Shown: piece by piece, positions 8,208-14,496 of the stretch
Layout: each line of letters begins with the position of its first letter
How positions within the stretch are numbered: the first letter of the stretch is position 1
NCBI GenBank assembly: GCA_022574555.1
Contig: JACZRV010000032.1
Span: 1 to 32,833 of the forward strand
Length of the DNA stretch: 32,833 nt
Direction: 5' to 3'
Origin: SAR324 cluster bacterium
GTDB taxonomy: Bacteria > SAR324 > JACQKK01
Position numbers and translations under genes: made by a program
Notes under the pieces: model-generated
The model's database searches: none
Told to the model about the DNA's origin: nothing
What the model saw: the letters and a program-made list of their open reading frames with translations, nothing else

Positions 8208-8999
8208 TCAAGATGGGGGAGCCGATGCTTCCTCCATGCGTAGCCATTGGTCGATTCCGTGTTCCGCGCGCACCCTGCCACTGAAATGCACGTGCAACAG
8301 GAAGATCCCGATTTCATGGGGAACCCTCTCGGTTTTCATCACGATGCCCTTGATCGCCTTGAAGTAATCCCCGTCTCCGGCCCCGGGCCGTGAAAAGCGC
8401 AAGTTGAGCTGCGTGCCCAGACCGTAGTTGTTGGAAACCCGGATCACGCATTTTTCCTGCGTCAGTTTTTCGCACTCGACCTCGGTGGCGAATCGCTCGA
8501 ATACCAATTGAACCGGGAGCCGCGCTTTCAGAAGTTCATCCTCGATGGATCCTGAGCCGAACGTCTTGGCACCCGAAATTTGCTTGCGGCATTCCACCGC
8601 CTCGACCACCCGCGGAATGAGATCGTCGGTGGAAAAAGGCTTGGCAAGAAAGACGTCGGCGCCCTTATCCAAGGCTTCGTTTATGGCCTCCTTATTATTC
8701 ACGGCGCCAAGGAGCAGAAACGCCGGCTGCGTGACGGCGTCTTTATCGGCGCGAATCCGGGTCAGAATTTCTAGTCCCCCCATTTCCGGCAGGTTGGAAG
8801 CGCAGACGAAAACGTCGATTCCCTTTTGTCTTTTCCAAATTTGCCAAACCTCACCGCCCTTGGCCGCACTTTCGACTCGGTTGGCCCCGCCATTCTGGAG
8901 GGTTTCCACAATGGACTTTTGCAAAGCCGGATTTTGCTCCGCGACAAGTATGTTCAAGCGTTGAATATGCGCGGGTAGAGATTTGGGTTTCTCAGCCAT
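8208..8999 (-). CDS. Degenerate receiver-domain protein with PilZ-like C-terminus
   Basis: From the ATG at 8999 (AGGA-containing Shine-Dalgarno about 9 bp upstream) the protein has 263 residues. Residues 15-140 fold-match a response-regulator receiver, but the phosphorylation site is lost. The acidic pair is A20-E21 in NILVAEQNP. The position of the phosphoacceptor Asp is A67 in VFVCASNLPEMGG. The switch Thr is replaced by G98. Only the lysine K120 (FLAKPF) remains. A pseudo-receiver of this kind would signal by binding a partner and not by phosphotransfer. Residues about 165-250 (FERFATEVECEKL, CVIRVSNNYGLGTQLNLRF) have the hydrophobic pattern of a PilZ-type barrel. I do not see the canonical RxxxR c-di-GMP motif, so ligand binding is doubtful. 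The frame is open up to 9281, but the extension is not family-like. Confidence 0.8.
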   Translation of the reverse strand: MAEKPKSLPAHIQRLNILVAEQNPALQKSIVETLQNGGANRVESAAKGGEVWQIWKRQKGIDVFVCASNLPEMGGLEILTRIRADKDAVTQPAFLLLGAVNNKEAINEALDKGADVFLAKPFSTDDLIPRVVEAVECRKQISGAKTFGSGSIEDELLKARLPVQLVFERFATEVECEKLTQEKCVIRVSNNYGLGTQLNLRFSRPGAGDGDYFKAIKGIVMKTERVPHEIGIFLLHVHFSGRVRAEHGIDQWLRMEEASAPPS

Positions 9000-9323
9000 G
9001 GAATCTATCCTACGCTGATTACGAATCGGTTTCAGGAGCCAACCGGCCCGATCGCGATACTGACTTTTGCATGGAAGACGATGCCGCCGTGAGGTGCTCC
9101 CAGCCAACAGCCGGGTTCGCCCAAGTCTCAAACTATCAAATCTGCCATAATTTAACAAAATTTTTTCGATGGAATCCGCCTGGGAACGCGAGCGTGGGCC
9201 ACTTTCCTGCGAGATTTTCAGCACTCTCTCGCCGGAAAATGCCGTGAACTCCATATGGGATTGTGAGAATATGGCGGACACGATTTATTGCGTGCGCGAT
9301 GCAGTGCATACCGGGAGATTGTC
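9000..9323. other. Divergent intergenic region
   Basis: These 324 bases separate the pseudo-receiver gene (leftward) from the cytochrome fusion (rightward). Frames from both genes extend into it, but neither extension resembles a protein domain. An A/T-rich island at about 9137-9170 is the likeliest promoter site. On the minus strand it offers TTGTTA, then 17 bases, then TAGTTT, a weak sigma-70-like pair. No firm operator or RNA was seen. Confidence 0.4.
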
Positions 9324-10943
9324 ATGGCTGAAAAACCAATCGTGACGGAAAGATGCGGAGGAGAGGTGAAGAACAGACATGCAAGAAGGATTGCGCGCCT
9401 TCCGGGAAAAACGCACGCCGGAGTTCCAATGATCTCACGTACCAATGTGCGGCGCGGCATAGCGATGGGCATAGCGATGGGCATAGCGATGGGCACAGCG
9501 CGTGGGAACGATCGTCGACCGCCGATATCGGCCTGTCGCGCCCTCGTCGTACCGTACTGGCTGGAGATCGGCTTGACGGCGATCGGCTTGCTGGCGATGG
9601 GGGCATTTTGGCAGCCTATGGATTTGCCCCAGCCGATTTTTGCGGCAACGGAGAGTGGCACCGGGACAAGTGATTTGCAGCCGACCGGCGCCGGGATGCT
9701 GGAGATCCTCGCCGGCGGGGATTTGCGGGGAGAAATCAAACCCTGCGGGTGCAGCCCTGAGGGGCAGATCGGGGGTCTGCCGCGCCGCCTCACCTTCCTG
9801 GCCCAAGCCTTCGCCGCGGAGCGGGATGGTCCCCGGCCGATTCTGCTGGATACGGGCAACAATTTTCCCGAACCATCGGACCAAGGCCGGCTTAAAATCG
9901 ACCTTATTCAAACCCTGCTGAATCGGGATCGGCCCGAAGCGATTCTGCCCGGGCCCAACGAGCTGGCCATGGGCACCGCCCTGCTGGACCCCGGTCTGCC
10001 GTATATGGTCAGCAACGATGCCATGGGGAAAGCCTTCGCCCCATTCCTCACTGTCGAGCGAGCCGGGCTGCGCATTGGACTTTTTGGCTATATTTCGCCT
10101 GAAGTGGTCTACCAAATGTTCAGCCAGCAGTACCGGCTGGAATCGATTTCGCCGGCCTGGCTGGAACGGGTGGCGGCACGCATCGCATCCGAAGGGCACG
10201 ATAGAACCATTCTGCTCTTCCGGGGAAACGACCTGGAGTTGGAAACCCTGGCCGCGTCGGGGCTGTTTGACCGGATCATCGTCGGCAATCCTCTGGACGA
10301 CGAGTTGAATCAAGTGACCACGCGCCGGGTGGCTGCCGGTGTCTTTCCCCAAGTGCCCACCAAGGGCCAGGGTTTGTACCGCATCCCGCTCGCCGGTGGC
10401 CCACCGGTTTCGCCCGGAGTGGGCACCGTCGTCTGGCTCACCGATGAATTTGCGGACCATCCCGCCGCCCTCGCGGCTTTCGAGGAATATGACGGCCGGG
10501 TCAAGGGGCTCTTCTTCGCCCGGCTGGAAACCTTGGAGCGGCAAAATTCCGCATCCCCCTACGCCGGCGCGGCCACCTGCGCCGCCTGTCACCCCAAGGC
10601 CAACGACGTCTGGAGCTCGAGCCGCCACGCCCACGCCTTGCCCAGCCTGGAGGCCGTGGGAAAGCAGTTCGACCCCGAATGCGTCGCATGCCACGTGGTG
10701 GGGATGGAGCGGGGCGGATTCCTCAGCCAGGACCTGACCCCCCAACTGGCCGGCGTGCAATGCGAGAACTGCCATGGGCCGGCCAAAGCCCACGCGACCC
10801 AGCCCATGGCGGTCAAGCCCGACCGGATTCAGCGGGGGGCAGCCACGGCCGGCACCGCGGTTGCCGTATGCCGCGATTGTCACGTGGGCAGTCACTCGCC
10901 GGTGTTCGCCTTTGGCACCTATTGGGAGAAAATCGCGCACTGA
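9324..10943 (+). CDS. 5'-nucleotidase-like / tetraheme cytochrome c fusion protein
   Basis: Two domains are fused in about 539 residues. After a long leader with one hydrophobic segment (ALVVPYWLEIGLTAIGLLAM) comes a UshA/metallophosphoesterase-like region: ILAGGDLRGEIKPCGCSPEG, QIGGLPRRLTFLAQAF and ILLDTGNNFPE. The C-terminus has four haem c motifs: CAACH at 419, CVACH at 453, CENCH at 480 and CRDCH at 516. The surrounding pattern (YAGAATCAACHPKANDVWSSS, counted in pieces, and QCENCHGPAKAH) is that of cytochrome c-554-type proteins. The protein should be periplasmic and take part in electron transfer. The ATG at 9324 has a GGGAG sequence 6 bp upstream. The ATG at 9429 (GGAG upstream) and three ATGs in the tandem repeat at 9457-9492 are in-frame alternatives. 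The hydrophobic segment lies over 70 residues from the 9324 start, which favours one of the later starts. Confidence 0.88.
   Translation: MAEKPIVTERCGGEVKNRHARRIARLPGKTHAGVPMISRTNVRRGIAMGIAMGIAMGTARGNDRRPPISACRALVVPYWLEIGLTAIGLLAMGAFWQPMDLPQPIFAATESGTGTSDLQPTGAGMLEILAGGDLRGEIKPCGCSPEGQIGGLPRRLTFLAQAFAAERDGPRPILLDTGNNFPEPSDQGRLKIDLIQTLLNRDRPEAILPGPNELAMGTALLDPGLPYMVSNDAMGKAFAPFLTVERAGLRIGLFGYISPEVVYQMFSQQYRLESISPAWLERVAARIASEGHDRTILLFRGNDLELETLAASGLFDRIIVGNPLDDELNQVTTRRVAAGVFPQVPTKGQGLYRIPLAGGPPVSPGVGTVVWLTDEFADHPAALAAFEEYDGRVKGLFFARLETLERQNSASPYAGAATCAACHPKANDVWSSSRHAHALPSLEAVGKQFDPECVACHVVGMERGGFLSQDLTPQLAGVQCENCHGPAKAHATQPMAVKPDRIQRGAATAGTAVAVCRDCHVGSHSPVFAFGTYWEKIAH
9457..9492 (+). repeat. 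In-frame 12-bp tandem repeat in a leader (3 units plus a partial)
   Basis: GCATAGCGATGG occurs three times exactly, followed by a diverged fourth unit (GCACAGCGCGTG). In the cytochrome fusion gene it encodes IAMG repeats, and every unit supplies an in-frame ATG. The shortest version would begin MGTARGNDRRPPISAC, a normal positively charged signal-peptide n-region. Confidence 0.95.
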
Positions 10944-11052
10944 AAGCGGCCATCCCATGGGCGATCCGCCCAGGGGCAATTCTTTCCCGGTAGTTGCGCA
11001 CGGCGGCAGGCGCACGACGGGGGGCGCGCGACGGGCAGGATCCCGCCGGTGC

Positions 11053-11784
11053 TCACAACCGCTGGGGTAATTCGATGGTGCGGCCGGCGATCTGCACCGT
11101 CAGGCGGCCGTCTCGCTCCTGCAAGTCCTTGAGCAGCTCCCACCGAGGCGCGCCGGCGAAACGCGCGGGCAGACCTTGGGGCTTCACCGGGCAATGCAGT
11201 TCCTCCGCGGCATCCAGCCAAAGGGACTCGGGCACAAGCGGTTCCCGGGTGCCGTCGTTCAGAACGAGCCCGGTGCCTCGCCGGCCCAGCTCGACGGCGA
11301 CGACCCGGTACGGTGGGGATTCGTGGTGCAAATAACGCCGCTCGAAGAAGCGCTCGACCCGGTAGCGGACGTAATACAGCCCTAGCTCCTCGTCGAAGAA
11401 AAGATTGCGCAGAAAGAATTGGAGTACCCGGCCCTGCACCGGGTGGTTTCCCAGCCGCCACCTGCCGAGCCGATTCACGTGCAGTTCGCCCCCGAAAAAG
11501 GGCTCCAATAATTCCTGCGTGGCTTGAACTTGTAGTGGCTCCAATCCGGATTTGCGGAGGGCACGATACCAGCCAGCGGGAAAGTAACTCCCCGGCGCCC
11601 AGGCGGGATCGGCCAAGGTATCCAGGAATCGTTTCAGGAACGGGATAAACAACGGGTCATAGCTGCCATCATTCCGCAGCCGATCAATGCCCCCATCGCC
11701 GATGGGGATGACAAATTCCCGGTCGATCCTGACCATGGGAAAGATCCAGCGCCGAATCAGGGAGTCGATCTGAAGGCCGCTCAT
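11053..11784 (-). CDS. Conserved-looking hypothetical protein, weakly DUF1285-like
   Basis: I do not recognise this 243-residue protein with certainty. It has no signal peptide or membrane segment, so it should be cytoplasmic. The central part, LHVNRLGRWRLGNHPVQG, then FFLRNLFFDEELGLYYVRY, RVERFFERRYLHHESPPYRV and LNDGTREPL, follows the general order of DUF1285 proteins (dG-x-W-x-x-x-G-x-P-I, then LF-x-x-x-L, then Y-x-V-x-P-V-E, then D-x-P-x-x-V). That likeness is weak and from memory of the pattern. The end is GRTIELPQRL. The gene lies convergent with the cytochrome fusion (109-bp gap) and divergent from the small membrane protein at 11901. Codon use looks like that of its neighbours. Confidence 0.75.
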   Translation of the reverse strand: MSGLQIDSLIRRWIFPMVRIDREFVIPIGDGGIDRLRNDGSYDPLFIPFLKRFLDTLADPAWAPGSYFPAGWYRALRKSGLEPLQVQATQELLEPFFGGELHVNRLGRWRLGNHPVQGRVLQFFLRNLFFDEELGLYYVRYRVERFFERRYLHHESPPYRVVAVELGRRGTGLVLNDGTREPLVPESLWLDAAEELHCPVKPQGLPARFAGAPRWELLKDLQERDGRLTVQIAGRTIELPQRL

Positions 11785-11900
11785 GGCGTTTTCACGGGTT
11801 GTTCCCCACTGCGGGATCGGGTTATAATCCGCCCGGGGAGGGGCCGGATTACTCCCTGGGCTGCCTGGCCGGGTGCGGGCCCCATGCGGAAAGGATGGCG

Positions 11901-12359
11901 ATGCGCGCGTTGGTCTACCTGGTTTCGGGGTCGTTGTTGGCGATGTGGATCGCTCCCCCGCAAGGAATTATACGGTACGGAATGATCATACTCATGATCG
12001 TTGCCGCAGCTTATATCGATTCCTGGCTGAGGGGCTGGCTCAAGTCCAGTGCATCTCCATCCAACGTGGTTTCGCTCTTCGGACATCAACAGGAAAGGAA
12101 AAAGCCATCGTCACCGCGGGCAAGTTCCCGGGAACGGTCCGGGATGAAATTGGTGTTCGCTTCACAGGATTTAAGTGAAGCCGACGAGTTGCTGCACCTG
12201 CTGCGAAATGAAGGGTTGCGCGCCGTACTCGTCACTCGGAATGCCACCGGGAAGCAAGCCACGCTACAATTTGAAATTCGCCTCCCTCAGCGGGAAGCCA
12301 AACGGGCGCAACCTCTGGTCGAACTGTTCAAACTGCGCGCCGCAAAAAACATGAATTGA
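11901..12359 (+). CDS. Small membrane protein with DUF2007-like cytoplasmic domain
   Basis: The product has 152 residues from the ATG at 11901, which follows GGAAAGG at a spacing of about 6 bp; the ATG at 11895 abuts that sequence and is less likely. Two hydrophobic helices come first: MRALVYLVSGSLLAMWIAPP and IIRYGMIILMIVAAAYIDSW. A polar linker follows, then a roughly 70-residue domain starting MKLVFASQDLSEADELLHLL and continuing RNEGLRAVLVTRNATGK. That pattern (short beta strand, E-A-x-x-L-x-x-x-L-x-x-x-G-I) is that of the DUF2007 'putative signal transducing protein' family, whose function is unknown. The gene is divergent from the hypothetical gene ending at 11053. Confidence 0.72.
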   Translation: MRALVYLVSGSLLAMWIAPPQGIIRYGMIILMIVAAAYIDSWLRGWLKSSASPSNVVSLFGHQQERKKPSSPRASSRERSGMKLVFASQDLSEADELLHLLRNEGLRAVLVTRNATGKQATLQFEIRLPQREAKRAQPLVELFKLRAAKNMN

Positions 12360-12791
12360 TGGCCACGCATCCGCGCTCCGTTATTTACCCAGATTGAGCC
12401 GACTCGACGATGGAAGCCACGTTCGTCTCACCATTCCTGGTGGGTCGGTTTACCAGGATTCACAGACCGGCAAACCGTCACGCAACCGGGCAACGCTATT
12501 TAGCCGTCCGTGCGATATACTGGTGCATACTGGTGTCATTCGCCCTCCCCATGCCGTTTAATTAATTGTGTCCCCTAATCGCATCGGCTCCGTATTTGAC
12601 ACTGCTCGTATTATGCAGGATGAAGACGGATGGGGCAACGATTGCGAGAAAAATTACGGTTAAATGAATGATGCGCGCCACTCGTCATTTCGGCTCGGGA
12701 GCGCGGCGACCCACCGGCCGATGCTGCCGAGTTTGGGCGGCCAATAGGAATCAACAGCCCCGAGAATGTAATAAACCGGCAACGGGGAATT
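12360..12791. other. Intergenic region upstream of the cNMP-sensing kinase
   Basis: These 432 bases contain no convincing frame. A 10-bp direct duplication (ATACTGGTGC then ATACTGGTGT) lies at 12517-12536, and an A/T patch TTTAATTAATTG follows at about 12557. A TTGACA at about 12597 lacks a -10 box at the right distance. I searched by eye for a CRP-type TGTGA-N6-TCACA site, because the downstream operon makes cAMP, and did not find one. Confidence 0.45.
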
Positions 12792-14489
12792 ATGCCTACG
12801 AATTCGCAAATCGATGCACCGCCTGATGCAGCGATTCTAGAGGCGTTGCGCTCGCTGGAGCCCCTGGCATCGTTCGCGGACGAGGAGTTGGGCGATCTGG
12901 TGGCCCGCTGCGAGATTGTCGACTACGATACCGGGAACATCATCATCGAGGAGGGGGAGCCTTCCGATAACAAGGTGTATTTCATTCTTGGCGGCCGGGT
13001 TTCGGTGTACGTCAACAACCGGTACATCCTGGCCCTGGAAAAACCGGGACAGATGGTCGGGGAGATGAGCCTGATCGGCGAAGAGCCCCGCTCGGCTACT
13101 GTCACGGCGGACGAGCCTTCACGATTTCTTGTGATTTCGTCGGCCTTGCATGTCCAGGAGGGACGGGATGCCGATTACAAATTACGTTACTACTTCACCC
13201 GCATGTTCAGCGCCATCATGGCCGAAAAACTGCGGGTCACTTCCGACCGGGCGAAGCTCTACGAGGACACCCTGCTGCACAGCCGGAAGGTAGAGGCCTA
13301 CAGCTCGGACCTGGAAGACAGAGTGGCGTATAACTTGCGCCAGATCAGGCTATTCTCCCACCTGGTGGAATCCGCCAAGGACGCAATCATCATCACCGAT
13401 CTGGCCGGCGTGGTGGAATCTGCCAACCCCGCCTTGGGCGAATTATTCGGTTTGCCGCCGGAATCGGCCTCGGGGCAGCATTTGCGCGAATTGCTCCAAG
13501 TGCCGGGCGCGGAGGATAGTTCCTGGGAGACGATTGCCGGCCAGGCGGCAGAGCGGGGATGGAAAGGGGAAGTGATGGTGCAGGGCACCGATGGCGACCC
13601 CATTCCCGCCGAATGTACCGTTTCGCTGGTCCGGGACGCGGACCAGGCGCCGTTGGCCTATTCCGTCATCCTTAACGATTCTCGCGAGCGCAAGGCCTAT
13701 CAGGAGCGCATTCTCGATCAGCAAAGGGCCCTGGAACGCGCCTATGAGGAGCTGCAGGGGTTGGACCGGCTCAAGGATCGCTTTTTGTCGCGTGTTTCTC
13801 ACGAATTGCGCACACCGCTCACGTCGCTGTTGGGCTCATTGGAGCTATTGACCATGCCGGGCATGATCGAGGCCGGCCAACTTGATGAGTACGCCGAATT
13901 GATGTTCCGTGAGGCACAGCGCTTGGCCGGATTGGTGGACAAGGTGCTGGCGATTTCAAAGATCGAAAGCGGCAATATGTATTTCTCGTTCGAGATGGGG
14001 CGGCTCGATGAACTGATCGAGATCGAAGCGACAAAGATGAGGTCCAAGGCCCTGGAGAAAAACATAGAACTGGTAACGGATATCAAGGCGCCCAGCGATC
14101 CGGTACCCTTCGACGAATTGCAAATTGGTTCGGTGATCGAGCAGATCCTGGACAACGCGATAAAATTTACCGATTCGGGTACAGTCCGCATTACGCTGAC
14201 GCAGGATGCGCATGAATCGGTCATTACCGTCTCGGACACAGGCTGCGGGATCAAATCGCAAAATATTGGACGGATCTTCAACAAGCTGGATCAGTTGGAG
14301 GATAACACGGACCAGCCGCAGGGACTCGGATTGGGGCTCCCGCTCAGCTACTTGATTGTGCAATCCCATGCGGGCAGGTTGCTCGTAAATAGCGAACCAG
14401 GGCGCGGTTCCGTGTTTACCATTGGCCTGCCCAGACTCTCCCAGGTATTCTTCGCCGGGTCTCATTCTTCCACCGAGGATGCCGAATAA
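12792..14489 (+). CDS. Histidine kinase with N-terminal cyclic-nucleotide-binding and PAS domains
   Basis: The 565-residue soluble kinase has four parts in order. A cNMP-binding domain spans about 15-125, with a phosphate-binding cassette GEMSLIGEEPRSATV that keeps G90, E91 and R100, the residues that contact cAMP in CRP-like proteins. A helical stretch leads to a PAS domain at about 190-300 (AIIITDLAGVVESANPALGE). HisKA follows at about 325-395, with phosphoacceptor H337 in SHELRTPLTSL. The ATPase domain at about 430-550 has an N box LDNAIKF, a G1 box DTGCGI and a G2 box GLGLGLPLSYL. All catalytic motifs are intact. No membrane segment is seen. The gene is followed by a class I adenylate cyclase 7 bp later, which strongly suggests that the kinase reads the cAMP made by its neighbour. 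No response regulator is adjacent. Confidence 0.94.
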   Translation: MPTNSQIDAPPDAAILEALRSLEPLASFADEELGDLVARCEIVDYDTGNIIIEEGEPSDNKVYFILGGRVSVYVNNRYILALEKPGQMVGEMSLIGEEPRSATVTADEPSRFLVISSALHVQEGRDADYKLRYYFTRMFSAIMAEKLRVTSDRAKLYEDTLLHSRKVEAYSSDLEDRVAYNLRQIRLFSHLVESAKDAIIITDLAGVVESANPALGELFGLPPESASGQHLRELLQVPGAEDSSWETIAGQAAERGWKGEVMVQGTDGDPIPAECTVSLVRDADQAPLAYSVILNDSRERKAYQERILDQQRALERAYEELQGLDRLKDRFLSRVSHELRTPLTSLLGSLELLTMPGMIEAGQLDEYAELMFREAQRLAGLVDKVLAISKIESGNMYFSFEMGRLDELIEIEATKMRSKALEKNIELVTDIKAPSDPVPFDELQIGSVIEQILDNAIKFTDSGTVRITLTQDAHESVITVSDTGCGIKSQNIGRIFNKLDQLEDNTDQPQGLGLGLPLSYLIVQSHAGRLLVNSEPGRGSVFTIGLPRLSQVFFAGSHSSTEDAE

Positions 14490-14496
14490 TGGACCC

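Noticed and set aside
7100..8284. A 394-codon plus-strand frame opposite the Fn3-like lipoprotein gene
   Set aside because: The minus strand encodes a lipoprotein signal and Fn3-like strands and overlaps the TPR gene start by 4 bp; the plus frame has no signal or motif.
8985..9340. Near-identical first codons (ATGGCTGA-AAACC) in the divergent genes at 8999 (minus) and 9324 (plus)
   Set aside because: Similarity ends after about 14 bases, the proteins are unrelated and the codons are common ones; it looks like chance.
9435..11015. A 526-codon minus-strand frame opposite the cytochrome gene
   Set aside because: The plus strand has four CxxCH motifs and a phosphoesterase-like domain; the minus frame is a GC-rich shadow.
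12590..12620. A TTGACA that could be a -35 box of the kinase gene
   Set aside because: The only A/T-rich hexamer nearby (TATTAT) is about 7 bp away, not 16-18, and nothing suitable lies at the right distance.
12360..12791. A CRP binding site expected upstream of a cAMP operon
   Set aside because: No TGTGA-N6-TCACA or close variant was seen by eye in the region.
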